From Escallonia rubra (lineage: Eukaryota > Streptophyta > Magnoliopsida > Escalloniales > Escalloniaceae): 64,000 bases of DNA. The stretch spans positions 62,001 through 126,000 of the forward strand of contig JAVXUO010003224.1 of NCBI GenBank assembly GCA_033065855.1, written 5' to 3'. The notes beneath the pieces were generated by a model. It searched no databases. It was given only the letters and a program-made list of their open reading frames with translations, and was not told where the DNA came from. The position numbers were made by a program, and so were the translations under genes. Below, piece after piece: positions 1 through 10,446 of this stretch (positions are counted from its first letter, which is position 1; every line of letters begins with the position of its first letter).

Positions 1-497
1 CCTCAAGTCTGGGCCTAGGATTGCTTTGAAGATTGGGTTCCATGTCAGTTCAAAGGGCTTTCTGGAGCAATGGAGTAGTAAGCGATGGAATGACGATCGA
101 CGACAATTCCTTGCATATTGATTCAGTAATGACATTTTTTGCAAAAACTCATGAGGCAAGATATATATAATTATAAATATGAGAACATGAATGTAGTTGA
201 GGTGGATTTTCTCCAAGAACTGATTTTTTTGGGTATTCAGAAGCGATTGTAAGATGTGTAGACGGTGACTCTTTATAGAGAGAGAAATCTTATCTCTAAA
301 AAAATAACCGTTAAGTCATGGGAACATGTCACCATGTTTTTAGAGTGCATTATCTGATAATCACTTCAGCCTCAACTCCCTACATTCAATAAAAGCTAAA
401 AATACTCTGGGAGTTTTATTCATAACCAACCAACTAGTTGACTATGTCTTTTACTTCTAATCAAGATCATTCTAGTTAATTTACCCAAAGACTAACT
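1..497 (-). mobile_element. Copia 3' LTR, distal part (U3/R/U5 remnant)
   Basis: This is the outer portion of the 3' LTR of the minus-strand Copia element; the inner portion is 8901-9024 on the far side of the 8.4-kb insertion. On the minus strand a TATA-like box (CTATAAAG, near 270-278) follows a pyrimidine-rich stretch, as in an LTR promoter. The LTR's outer end is not resolved; I expect it between about 100 and 300. Bases 1-50 resemble a dispersed sequence also seen near 37040-37075 (shared CCTAGGATTGCTTTGAAG), so the very left edge may already be outside the LTR. Confidence 0.5.
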
Positions 498-605
498 AGA
501 GTTTTTTCCCTAAATAATACAAATTAATAACTTAATAACCTGTTTACCTCATTTTCAAACTTATTTACCCGCATACCACATTTTGAGAAATCGTGGTTCC
601 AAACC
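498..605 (+). repeat. Left terminal inverted repeat, 108 bp
   Basis: Identical over 108 bp to the reverse complement of 8793-8900. Similarity continues inward with interruptions into the first palindrome units (to about 643). Confidence 0.95.
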
Positions 606-862
606 ACGACTTCTCCTAGAAAAACGTGGTTTTCAAACACGTTTTCATGTTCTATATATGTTTCCCATTTAATTTTTCTAATTTAAACAAAATTGAAAGA
701 GAAAATTGGAAACAAAAATATATTCTGTTAGGAAATTAAAAATCGCATTTTCAAAACACGTCTTCTGACGTTTTATTAAAAACGTTGTTCAGAACCACGT
801 TTCATCTAACAACGTGGTTCAGAACCACGTTTTTAGAGGAAACGTGGTTCTGAACAACGTTT
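592..862. repeat. Subterminal palindrome array A
   Basis: Imperfect palindromes of the form CGTGGTT-N-AACCACG lie at about 592-608, 623-643, 781-802, 810-831 and 841-862. The last three are spaced 29-31 bp. Each unit has CG dinucleotides in both arms. They lie just inside the left TIR, where transposases and methylation machinery usually act, and could be protein-binding sites or hairpin formers. Confidence 0.75.
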
Positions 863-1364
863 TTAATAAAACGTAGCCTATACATTTTCATCACCCCACC
901 TGCACCATCTACATTCTTTCTTCGCGTAGAATCCTTCCGTGCCTCATATACCTAAAACATGACTTACACCCGATGCACCAAAAGTGCGAAGAACTCACAT
1001 TCTTTAAACCCAAAAAACAAAGAGAGAATAGGAAAAAGAACAATGACAAAAATTGCACTTCTAAAAATACAAAGAGGCAGCATCAAGTGGAAAGTATATG
1101 TTAAAAAACAGAGGTAGATGGTTCTACCATTCATGGGAAATGAATATGTTCAAGTTATATGCAATGTCAGTCAATAGCATATGGACCAGCTTATATTAGT
1201 CATTGGCAACATGTGTATGTTAACATTTGTTTATTAACAAAGATGGAAGTCTAAAGATGCAAGAAAACATCATTATAATGTTCTTAAGCATGAGACACAT
1301 ACAAAAAATGTTTTCATCTATTCAATTCAGTTTTTATGGTAGACATTTCTTTGTTAGAACAAAG

Positions 1365-1760
1365 GTGGTTCAAAACCACGATTTACAAGAAAACGCGGTT
1401 CAAAATAACGATTTATTGAAAAAACGCGGTTCAAAACCACGATTTCTAGTAAAACGTGTTTTGAAACCACGTTTTCCTTTAAAATCGTGGTTTTGAACCC
1501 CGTTTTTTATAAAACGGGGTTTCCAATCACGTTTTACTAGAAATCGTGGTTTTGAACCGCGTTTTCTTGTCACGATTTACATTTTCCTGTTTCTGGTTTA
1601 ATGAGCAGAAAACGTGTTTCGTTCCAAACGTTCGTCGTTGGATCGTTGGAAACCACGACGATTTTTGTTAAAAACATTGTGCAATTTCAAGTGAATCTTG
1701 GTTTTTACTTCAATTAAAATTGTGGCTGAAAACCACGACTTCTATATAAATCGCTTTTTT
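1365..1760. repeat. Subterminal palindrome array B, about 29-bp period
   Basis: At least seven palindromic units start near 1365, 1396, 1426, 1455, 1483, 1512 and 1542. They share a core CGTGGTTTTGAACC(A/G)CG with mismatches, are separated by A/T-rich linkers, and a spaced unit follows near 1715. Single nucleotides vary while the palindromic pairing is mostly kept. A few weaker copies occur near 1600-1670 and 2120-2160, and two near the right end (8755-8810). Confidence 0.75.
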
Positions 1761-2569
1761 TTAACAATGATTTCTTGTAAATGCGTTGTGTACTTTCAAT
1801 TGACGCTTGATTTTCACTTTAACACTACTCGTGGTTGCAAAGCATGGCTTCTATGGGCAAATGGGTGCTTGTGTGGCTCCTCAAATATGGGCACTTAGTG
1901 TGCTTACTTGGTGATGTCAGCGTGTGTGGTTCTCTCCTATGGGAAGGTGTTCATTGTCCGTGATTCTTTCTTTCTCTCCTTCTCAGAGTACCACTGGTTC
2001 TCCACAATGTTGTATCCTCTTGATTTCATGTTTTTGTTGAAATGAAAAGAAAGTTCAAATAGTATAAATCGCTTTTCAAGAAAGGCAATGCCTAGGAATG
2101 ACGATTTAACTTGAAATTTTAAATCGTTGTACTTAAACACGTTTTCTAGATAACCGTTTTCAGTGAATACTTTAGAGGCTTAGAGCCTTATCAACTTCCC
2201 ACGACCAAGCAGCTTGAGATTAGAAAAATGGACATGGGTTTAGATGTCTTGCACTACAATGGCTGAAAAAAGCTTGTTACTAGTATATAGGTTCACTGTC
2301 GAAATCCTAATTTTAGTGATTAAATTAGGATTTCGACAATAAAAAATATATATGCTCACTGCTATTTGTGACCATCTAGATGGTCTAGTGTACTCAGTCA
2401 TGAATGCATCTTATATACGTGCATTATTGACCACTAATCATTTGTAGCCATCTTCATCTGAACATAAGGAAATACAACATATAAATTTTACGTGGTGTTT
2501 CTTACAAAGAAAGCATCCTGGTTGACATGACCACGCTGATAAACCGCTCAGCCTCAACACTAACCATTT

Positions 2570-3001
2570 TTAGTCATCTTCATCAGACATTGGAGCATCA
2601 GAAACTGAATCAGGTTCAAAGCTCATGTTCCAATATAAACGTGCTTCGTTGTTGCAACCAGCTGCATAGCTTTCACGTGCCATACGACGTAGGTTATGCC
2701 TACTTTGACGAACTCTCATTCTATTGTTTTCTTCACGTATACGATGCAGTGCCCTTTCAAGCTCCATATGTGTATTCCGAGGCATGTTGATTGATTTTTG
2801 GCGAGGTATGGGTATATTCATGTGTCGTGAATCAACTACAAGGACCTCATATTCATTCAACCGATAAGACCATTCTGCATGTAATGTATTAACATACCGT
2901 GATGAGTAACGCAAACTTGGACGCAACGAATAGTGAAATTCATCTTCGCCCGCCCAGTAACGACCCATAGCTTCAAAAATGTCTCGTGGAGTATATGTCA
3001 T
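2570..3001 (-). CDS. Element-encoded 143-aa protein, paralogue of the 5190 gene
   Basis: Single-exon frame starting at the ATG at 3001; the frame is open a further 20 codons upstream without an ATG. A TATA-like sequence (TTATATAAG) lies on the minus strand near 3066-3078. No family is recognised. The C-terminal half has a conserved core shared with the divergent gene at 5190-5624: an L..EW..R..E.E segment, then a charged helix with IREENNRM and regularly spaced Arg, then an A.E motif, ending in an acidic tail (DEDD). The basic helix plus acidic tail suggests a nucleic-acid or chromatin-binding accessory protein, but that is inference. No signal peptide or membrane segment is apparent. Confidence 0.6.
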   Translation of the reverse strand: MTYTPRDIFEAMGRYWAGEDEFHYSLRPSLRYSSRYVNTLHAEWSYRLNEYEVLVVDSRHMNIPIPRQKSINMPRNTHMELERALHRIREENNRMRVRQSRHNLRRMARESYAAGCNNEARLYWNMSFEPDSVSDAPMSDEDD

Positions 3002-3063
3002 TTTTAGAGTTCTTACACAACAAAGAATATAGCAGCTAGTTGCCCTTTGCCCTTCATCCACTA

Positions 3064-3081
3064 CACATACTTATATAATGC
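3064..3081 (-). promoter_or_regulatory. TATA-like box of the 143-aa gene
   Basis: The minus strand reads GCATTATATAAGTATGTG, about 65-80 bp before the ATG at 3001, which leaves room for a leader of some 35-45 nt. Confidence 0.4.
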
Positions 3082-3530
3082 TTGACAAGGGTCCACTTCA
3101 ATAAATGCAACGTGCTAATATTTTTTGAGATGTCACAAGTCGCTGCAAGTTTCTTTAAAGTAGTTGATGAAAAGACTTTACAGATATATTAGTTGTTGAA
3201 AGGATAATAGCTCATTAACAGCTTCATCAATCCTTGAACTGTTAATAACAGATTGAAGGACAATTCACCGGGAAATGTCTACAGCTATAGCAAAATCAAA
3301 GCGTAGTTGTTGCTCGTCAGCTTGATATGGCGTGCTAGTTTGGAAGTACCTACGTTTGTCTTTTTTGGGGTTTAGGACATGCCAGACATGTGACGTTACT
3401 GCAAAAAAAAAAAAAAAACATGTGGCAACGAGTTGATTCAAATTTATTTTTTTTACACAACTCATAAATCTATGTGAAGTCCTAAAAGTATGTAGCTAAA
3501 GTACATATGAAACCCATAATCGGTATTGAG
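3082..3530. other. Non-coding stretch between gene and repeat array
   Basis: AT-rich sequence with an A run near 3402-3418. No gene or repeat family recognised. Confidence 0.5.
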
Positions 3531-5180
3531 CATAAATGCAAAAGCGCAAGAATGATGTAATTGCTTAGCAGGAAAAGCCTTAGAATACCACAACCACTAA
3601 GAAGTTATGGGCGAGTAGAGGCTCATATTCTGGTAATAGATCATGGTTGTGCCTATTTTCTTCTCGCTCATTCAAGACACTGTCCACCTAATTAAATAAG
3701 CTACTTGAACACAAATTTCCCATCGACAAATAACCTCTTTGAAAGCCTTCATATCTTTTACATGCTAACGTACAAATGAGCAAAATGAGATCGGAATTTA
3801 CTTTAGACAAAGTAACGTGGTTGATGTAACATTTCACTGGAAAGGCCCTGGTCTACCAATAAACACATGCAGGGTGTAAGTGGCCAGTGACTTGTCTTGT
3901 CACTGGCTTGTCCTTTTCCAGTTCTCACAATAATGTATGGTGTCTACGTGTGTGTGAGCTTCGTTATATAAATTAGTGGTGTTCAAAGGGTGAGAAGTAA
4001 TGTCTCTTGACTAGTCAAGGGCATCCCAAGCATATTACGTTAAAAATAATTACAACAGTATTATAAATTACTTGCTTAAAAACGAACTATATGCAAAAGC
4101 GCAGGAATGATGTAATACTTCGCTGGAAAATCCTTAGAATACCAGAGAAATAAGTTATAAATACTTGTCGCGACCTTTGTATTCTGGCCTCAGATCATAC
4201 TTGTGTCTATTTTCTTCTCGATGATTTAAGACACCACTCTTAACTATGTGAATGTTCGACACAACAAGGAGCCTCCTATTTAAATCAGCTGATTGAACAC
4301 AACTTTAAGGCCTATCTGAGGTCAATTTTCCACAGCCTTGAGTACACAATACATGCTAACGTACAAATGAGCAAAATGAGATCGGATATTACTTTAGACA
4401 AAGTAACGTGGTTGATGTAACATTTCACTGGAAAGGCCCTGGTCTACCAATAAACACATGCAAGGTGTAAGTGGCCAGTGACTTGTCTTGTCACTGGCTT
4501 GTCCTTTTCCAGTTCTCACAATAATGTATGGTGTCTACGTGTGTGTGTGCTTGGTTATATAAATTAGTGGTGTTCAAAGGGTGAGAAGTACTGTCTCTTG
4601 ACTAGTCAAGGGCATCCCAAGCATATTACGTTAAAAATAATTGCGACAGTCTTATAAATTACTTGCTTAAAAACGAACTATATGCAAAAGCGCAGGAATG
4701 ATGTAATACTTCGCTGGAAAATCCTTAGAATACCAGAGAAATAAGTTATAAATACTTGTCGCGACCTTTGTATTCTGGCCTCAGATCATACTTGTGTCTA
4801 TTTTCTTCTCGATGATTTAAGACACCACTCTTAACTATGTGAATGTTCGACACAACAAGGAGCCTCCTATTTAAATCAGCTGATTGAACACAACTTTAAG
4901 GCCTATCTGAGGTCAATTTTCCACAGCCTTGAGTACACAATACATGCTAACGTACAAATGAGCAAAATGAGATCGGATATTACTTTAGACAAAGTAACGT
5001 GGTTGATGTAACATTTCACTGGAAAGGCCCTGGTCTACCAATAAACACATGCAAGGTGTAAGTGGCCAGTGACTTGTCTTGTCACTGGACTGTCCCTTTC
5101 CAGTTCTGACAATAATGTATGGTGTCTACGTGTGTGTGCTTGGTTATATAAATTAGTGGTGTTCAAAGGGTGAGAAGTAC
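3530..5180 (+). repeat. Tandem repeat of a roughly 585-bp promoter-bearing unit
   Basis: The landmark CATGCTAACGTACAAATGAG occurs at 3771, 4352 and 4943, giving periods of 581 and 591 bp; a diverged earlier partial copy starts near 3530. The second and third copies are nearly identical. Each unit contains GGTTATATAAATTAGTGG and the downstream GTGAGAAGTA segment that, in the last copy, immediately precedes the ATG of the gene at 5190. The array therefore looks like a tandem amplification of that gene's promoter, with only the final copy still attached to coding sequence. Confidence 0.85.
5145..5152 (+). promoter_or_regulatory. TATA box of the 144-aa gene
   Basis: TATATAAA-type box about 40 bp upstream of the ATG at 5190. 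The same sequence recurs in the two preceding repeat copies (near 3964 and 4553), where no gene follows. Confidence 0.5.
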
Positions 5181-5189
5181 TGTCTTTTG

Positions 5190-5624
5190 ATGGCAGGACT
5201 TCCTGGTAGTTCTAATTATCAGCGACGTGAGAAAGTGTGGTTGTTGTGTGAAAGGAACGACGACTACAAAGAAGTGAAGTATACAGATCCGAAAGAGTAT
5301 TATTGCGGTTTACGGAGAGAATGGGCACATAGAGTTACGGAATCAGAAGCACTACACCAAGATCTCATCGCCCCTAGAGCACCCTTGCTGCATCGTCGTT
5401 CACTTACTATGTCACGGCCCAAAGTTAAGGAGTGTAAGAAAGCTGTGAGCCAAATTCGAAAGGAGAATAACCGAATGTTGCTGCGTAGAAAACGATTTTA
5501 CATGCTTCAACTTGCCGAAGAAATGGCAGAGGCTAGTGGGAGGCACCTCACTTCAAACGAGAGAAACAATATTTTAACCAATGATCAGTACTTATCTGAT
5601 GAATATATGTCTAATGAAGAGTGA
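5190..5624 (+). CDS. Element-encoded 144-aa protein, paralogue of the 2570 gene
   Basis: Intact single-exon frame. The first ATG is at 5190, directly after the triplicated promoter segment. The protein is 144 aa, against 143 aa for its divergent partner. Shared features in the same order: L..EW..R..E.E (about residues 40-55), an R(R/K)S..M.R segment, IRKENNRM with basic heptad-like spacing (about 90-110), an A.E motif and an acidic C-terminus (SDEYMSNEE). Identity is limited to these blocks, so the pair is an old duplication with both frames kept open. No known domain recognised; it is not a DDE transposase. A basic helix suggests nucleic-acid binding, by inference only. Confidence 0.6.
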   Translation: MAGLPGSSNYQRREKVWLLCERNDDYKEVKYTDPKEYYCGLRREWAHRVTESEALHQDLIAPRAPLLHRRSLTMSRPKVKECKKAVSQIRKENNRMLLRRKRFYMLQLAEEMAEASGRHLTSNERNNILTNDQYLSDEYMSNEE

Positions 5625-5639
5625 AATATCTCTCTGCCC

Positions 5640-6550
5640 ACTATGTGTTTGGATTTTATTCCGTTATCAGTTTTACACGTCATTGTAATAAGCCAACCTC
5701 TCCAATGCATTTGTTTGTGTAATACTTTTGTGGCTGCAAATTTGTACTTTGCGCAATTGGTAGGATCTATTACAACCTACACTGAATGATCCAGTCTATC
5801 TAATTATCAAATGGCAGGTCAATTAGAAAATAGTGTATGGAAGGGAATTCTAGGTGCATGCCATGTATGACATTCTTCACAAAGCAGATTTTGTTGCAGC
5901 AGAGAACCATCACTTGTTGGGATGCTGCCATACCATTGGGAAGCGATTCAGTAATTAAACCTTCATAAGAGTATTCTATGTGATACACACGCATAAGGAA
6001 TCCTATTGATACTCATACGATATTGATAACTACGGACATTACCACAGTTTCATTGTGGCGTTTGCTGTCATATTAATGTAGTAAGCAAAACGAACTGATC
6101 AAGAGAGCATGATTAAAGGAGGGCTTACTCAAAACCAAAAAGTTTTTGAGAGTCCTGATCAGTACTTGAAGGTTCCAATATTAGACTTCTAGTCTATCCA
6201 AATAGGAGATTATGTTCTATAGAAGTGTCTTAAGGCATAGATTGCTAAGTGGACTCAAGTTGACTGGGGATTGCTAAGTTGAGAGTCGATAGATATTTAG
6301 TTCTATTCACAGCTTATAACTAAGTTAAGCAAGTGATTTTTATAATCATAATTATCCTAACGAGTTTTTATTTTTGTTCTTGAAAGAGGAAATTACTTGA
6401 GCGCGCACTAAGTGCTAAGGGGTTACGCAAAAGAAATCCATATGTCACGCAAACCTCGGTTCATGGTTTCTTTATCATTTTTTTTATCTAAATCACGTAG
6501 GTAAGATTCATGGATCACAAATTCAAGATGTTTATAAATTGTACGTCTAC
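5640..6550. other. Non-coding interior of the 8.4-kb element
   Basis: No coding frame or repeat recognised. The motif TAAGGAATCCTAT near 5995 recurs near 8158. Confidence 0.4.
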
Positions 6551-6553
6551 ACC

Positions 6554-6790
6554 TTAAGCCTCGAAAGATTTGCACTCGTGATATATTAATGTTTCATAAT
6601 ACTGAGACAAGTGAAACTTTTGTTGATCATGGTCGAATTTCAATCCTTGACGGACGCAATTACACAAACCATTTTGAGCTTTAACATGACCAAACATGTA
6701 GAACCCTAGAATGAAGAGGCATACAGTTAACACGTAAAAATGCACTGCGATCATGTTGTGCAAGAACAACCCTAGAAGATATCCAAGCAT
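6554..6790 (-). CDS. Possible 78-aa membrane-anchored or secreted peptide
   Basis: Short frame starting MLGYLLGL with a long hydrophobic N-terminal stretch (about residues 3-34, including a TVCLFILGF segment), then a polar tail with three cysteines (a CNC pair and one late Cys). This could be a signal anchor, or chance in AT-rich DNA. No family recognised, and there is no paralogue in the window. Weak support. Confidence 0.2.
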   Translation of the reverse strand: MLGYLLGLFLHNMIAVHFYVLTVCLFILGFYMFGHVKAQNGLCNCVRQGLKFDHDQQKFHLSQYYETLIYHECKSFEA

Positions 6791-7518
6791 TATGAACTAG
6801 AAAGATTCAAGAGAATAAACAAGCGTAGAATGAACATGACAGTAACAAGAACAAGAAATGAAAATGAAAATCTGACCATCAACATGTCGAGATGGCTGTG
6901 ATCGTGAAGCCTGCAAGTTTCGCGTGGTTTATTAAGGTTTCGCAGCTTCATATAGAGGAAGAGAGCGAGGTCTTAGGGCGGTTTACATAGGTTAAGTACT
7001 CAAGTTATAGGACCCACTCACAGCTATCATTTAGACTAATTAGTTACGCTAAAAAATGTTGCTAAAAATTTGTCACCGAAGGTGCTACTATCAACATATT
7101 ACCTTTTAATGTTCGTCGTGAATTTAGGAGTAGAAATTTTCCTCCAATGCATAGGTATAAGAAGACGAGTGTCATCGGTTAGTATAAAAGTATGCATATA
7201 AGACTACTGTTTGTTAAAAGTAAGTATAAATTTTTTACTCTAGGTAAAATAATGAACGTATGGTACATTAAATATTCAAGGCTTTTGTAGCTATAACTGA
7301 GTGAAGGTTCTAAAGGAGGATCACCTTGATCAGATTCGTGGCAATGGCGATACCAACCTACCAAACTTCCACCATGTTAATGCATACCTTAGTTAGCGAA
7401 ACTAGGGATTTCTCTGAATTAAAGACAAGTCTGATTTAAATAATAATAAGAAAAAAATCGTTTTAGTTTCACCGAATCAAAGTTTCGCAAGTCTCAAAAC
7501 TCAGTTAATAAATGCTAG

Positions 7519-7743
7519 TTGGTTTATGATACGATCCTATTACAGGATAATGTCTTCCTCAAAAGGGTTAGACAAGTAAGTACTCCTTCATTGTGTCTTA
7601 TAAGACCATTCATAAAGTCTTTCATATCGGACCATTCCTTAATCGTTCTTGAGAATGGTCAAGTGACTAGTATTTGGAAAGACTCATGGTTCCCTCCGCC
7701 CTTGGTACCCCTTTCCATGGGGGAGTCCCCGTCTTATATTTAG
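7519..7743 (+). pseudogene. LINE reverse-transcriptase region fragment
   Basis: The translation contains ENGQVTSIWKDSWFPP, which matches the conserved GNG..I..W.D.W segment downstream of the reverse transcriptase in plant non-LTR retrotransposons. It is truncated on both sides and has no A-tail, so it is a relic inside the 8.4-kb element. Confidence 0.45.
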
Positions 7744-8095
7744 GCTGGTCTGATAGATCAAGATCTCCGTTAGTGTGACCCCCACAAGCTAGCTCAATGT
7801 CTTCCCTCTAAGGATGGTAGCTGAAATAATCACAAAAACACCCAGGTTGCTTTAGCCTGAATTGAGGCGACTGCATGAAAACTCTCTGAAGTTAGCCTAC
7901 TCATGTTTGACCGGCGAGAGCCAACTTGAAAGTCTTCAATTCTGTGATGAATGACTCTTGCCATCTTTTCTTTGAAACGGCAAGATGATGTCAATCACGA
8001 TTTCATGGATTACACTATTCCTCGCTTGATTTGGTGTGCAGTGACGGAGCCGTGAATTCTTATTAGGGAACCAAAACAGTCTCTTGATAACAATG

Positions 8096-8135
8096 TGTTC
8101 ACAACCTATTCTGGACCGCACCCCGGGGTCCGCTA
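8096..8135 (+). repeat. Fragment of LTR terminus like that at 41315
   Basis: TGTTCACAACC..TT.TGGACCG.ACCCCGGGG.CCGCT matches the first 35-40 bp of the solo LTR at 41315, but similarity stops there. Probably a truncated LTR scrap. Confidence 0.45.
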
Positions 8136-8792
8136 AACGATCGTATGAGTATCGTATAAGGAATCCTATACACATGGTCTTATACTTAGAACCAAAATTA
8201 AAATTGATCCCGTTTCAATAGACCTTATCAAACCATCTTCTCCTACACCATACCAGCTCAGGAACTAATTGAATAACAAAATCCAAATTTCAATAACCAT
8301 GACAGTAACAACCTTTAAAATTCGTACAAAGAAAAACAGAGAGGAGGACTCACGTTGCTAAATTGGGAGAATCCACAGATGTTGCTTGACTGGACCTCCG
8401 AAATTTTGCCCTAATTGCGCAATGTCTGAACTTTTGCCCTAAATTGCTTGACTGAACTTTTGCCCTAATCCGAAAATCGAAATACCCAGCTGATGTTAAT
8501 GGAAGACGCAGAAGCAAAATGGAAGAAAACAGAAAGAAAGGATAGAGAAGAGAACTCACTTTAAGGCCCAGCCGTGAGCAAGGGCTGATGAAGGAGGAAC
8601 AAGGAAGGAAAAAAAAAAAAAAAAGAAATGGGCTCGCAGAAGGTAGAGGGAAAAAGAAATGGGCGCGCCTGTTTTCTTCTAAGTTTGTATTATTTTGTTA
8701 AGTTTCGTTGGATTTTCAGAAATGAGGCTAAAACGGAAAAAATTTCAATTTGAAAACGTGTTTTCAAAGAACGTTTTCAACTTAGAAGATGC
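8136..8792. other. Non-coding right part of the 8.4-kb element
   Basis: Contains a partly repeated ACTTTTGCCCTAA segment near 8405-8470, an A run near 8609-8626 and two weak CG palindromes just inside the right TIR (8755-8810). No gene seen. Confidence 0.4.
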
Positions 8793-8900
8793 GGTTTGGA
8801 ACCACGATTTCTCAAAATGTGGTATGCGGGTAAATAAGTTTGAAAATGAGGTAAACAGGTTATTAAGTTATTAATTTGTATTATTTAGGGAAAAAACTCT
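8793..8900 (-). repeat. Right terminal inverted repeat, 108 bp
   Basis: Exact inverted copy of 498-605, followed immediately by the target duplication GACTAACT at 8901-8908. Confidence 0.95.
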
Positions 8901-9024
8901 GACTAACTAGACATAACCAAAAATAAATTAACACATGGGAATTATTTTATCCTATGGTTTGAGGATAATTTTTCCTTCAAACCATAGCTTTATTTTATAT
9001 GGCTTATAGCCACATAATCGAACA
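8901..9024 (-). mobile_element. Copia 3' LTR, proximal part
   Basis: On the minus strand a purine-rich tract AAGTGGGAGA is followed directly by TGTTCG, the usual polypurine tract/LTR junction of plant Copia elements, placing the LTR start at 9024. The LTR runs leftward until it is interrupted by the 8.4-kb element. Confidence 0.7.
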
Positions 9025-9039
9025 TCTCCCACTTGGCTA

Positions 9040-10138
9040 CAAGCTAATACAATTATCCAATTTTCAAGACATAAACCCATAAAGGCGACATGCCGTTTTA
9101 AATTCTCCGTCGCAATGGCTTTTTGTCAACGGATCTATAATCATCTCATTAGTAGAGATACTTTCAAACACTACTTCATTTTTTTGAACTATATCATTTA
9201 TGTAATGATATTGTAATTCAATGTGTTTACCTTTTGGGCCGATTTTCCCATCCTTAATAGTTTTTACTGCGGCCTCATTATCATTGAAAATGAGTATATC
9301 ACTTCGTCAGCTATACAACTAAGATTTAAGTCTTTGGGAAATCTTTTAATCCATACCGCTTCGGCCGCTGCTGTACTATACGTGACAAATTCAGATTCCA
9401 TAGTATATTTTGCAACACAACCTTACTTCTTACTTAACCATGATATAGCCGCACCACCAAATAAAAACACATAACCAGTGGTCGACTTTATGTCATCAGG
9501 ATCTCCTGCAAAATCTGCATCACAAAATCCTATAGCTTGCAAGTCATTAGATTGATAGGTTAAAGCAAGATCAAGTGTTCCTTAAATATATCCAAGTATC
9601 CGGTTTAAGGCAATCCAATGCGCGATACCTGGATTATTTTGAAATCTGCTAATTAAACCAACAATAAAACTAAGATCGGGTCTTATGCACCACATTGTGT
9701 ACATTAGGCTACCTATCACTCGCGCATATGGCTTGTATTTCATTGCTTCCTTATCCTTTTCAGTTTTAGGAGCCATTTCCTTAGTCAATTTTGTACCCTT
9801 ACACATAGGTGAATTAAGGGAGTTGCAATAATCTATCTTAAATCTTTTGAGAATATTTTTCAAGTATGGTTTTTGAGAAAGACTCAGCTTCTTTAATTTT
9901 CTATCTCGTGTTATTTTAATACTCAAAACATAAGAAGCCTCACCCATATCTTTCATCTCAAATTGAGATTTTAGCCAACCTTTGACTTCAATGATTTTAT
10001 CTAAACTATTGCCGGCCAACAGAATATCATCAACATAAAGGGAAAGAATGACAAAAGAGCTCCCACTAACCCAAGTATATATGCGATGGTCAAAATTATT
10101 GGCAGAAAAGCCATATTGCATTATTACATTATGAAATA
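9040..10138 (-). pseudogene. Copia pol: reverse transcriptase C-terminus and RNase H
   Basis: Minus-strand translation gives the RVT_2 catalytic motif YVDDILLAGN (about 10010-10040) with typical flanks (KDMGEA, RVIGSLMY, RPDLSF). An RNase H domain follows (GFCDADFAGD, ATM/TMESEFV and a terminal PLTK segment), with in-frame stops near 9577 and within RNase H. The 5' side is cut off by the Helitron at 10139; the reading frame resumes at 14976. This gene copied retrotransposon RNA into DNA and is now inactive. Confidence 0.85.
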
Positions 10139-10140
10139 TC

Positions 10141-10165
10141 AATATCAATATCAATATCAATATAA
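10141..10165 (+). repeat. ATCAAT microrepeat at Helitron 5' end
   Basis: Four copies of TCAATA lie in tandem at the start of the element and then drift into A/T-rich sequence. Confidence 0.7.
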
Positions 10166-10259
10166 ATATATAAAGACGAGTCATTCTATGAAATTCTCAG
10201 CTCTCTGGTGAAATTTCAGCTTACTTTGAATATAGACTTTTAAACAAAACTTCTTAATT

Positions 10260-10440
10260 TTGTTTCAATTAATTTTACCTTGAATTCAGACATCTAATCT
10301 TGACTTATGAACCTCTAATCCACTTTATCATACCTTGAATTTGGACTTCTAATCTGGACACTTATGATCCATTTATTATACCTTGAATTTAGACTCTTAA
10401 TCCACCTATTATACCTTGAACTTGACTCTTAATCTCACAT
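10260..10440 (+). repeat. Short degenerate direct repeats
   Basis: ACCTTGAATT(T/C)(A/G)GAC..CTAATC recurs about four times at spacings of roughly 40-60 bp, next to the peptidase fragment. Confidence 0.6.
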
Positions 10441-10446
10441 ATATAA

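Larger units (their letters stand above)
498..8900. mobile_element. 8.4-kb Mutator-like TIR element without recognised transposase
   Basis: The two ends are exact reverse complements for 108 bp (498-605 and 8793-8900), starting AGAGTTTTTTCCC, and are flanked by the direct repeat GACTAACT at 490-497 and 8901-8908. Perfect TIRs and an intact target duplication indicate a recent insertion, here into a Copia LTR. Long TIRs with an 8-9 bp duplication fit the Mutator-like superfamily best; hAT (8 bp) normally has short TIRs. Inside are CG-containing palindrome arrays near the left end, two divergent related genes (about 2.6-3.0 and 5.2-5.6 kb), a repeated promoter segment between them and a LINE scrap. 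No transposase-sized frame or DDE motif is visible, so it is probably mobilised in trans. Confidence 0.85.

Noticed and set aside
1365..1560. CRISPR-like array (about 29-bp periodic palindromes)
   Set aside because: The host is a plant, there are no constant repeats with unique spacers and no cas genes; the units are degenerate palindromes in a transposon end.
3402..3418. Retroposon A-tail
   Set aside because: An isolated A run without target duplication or a recognisable upstream body.
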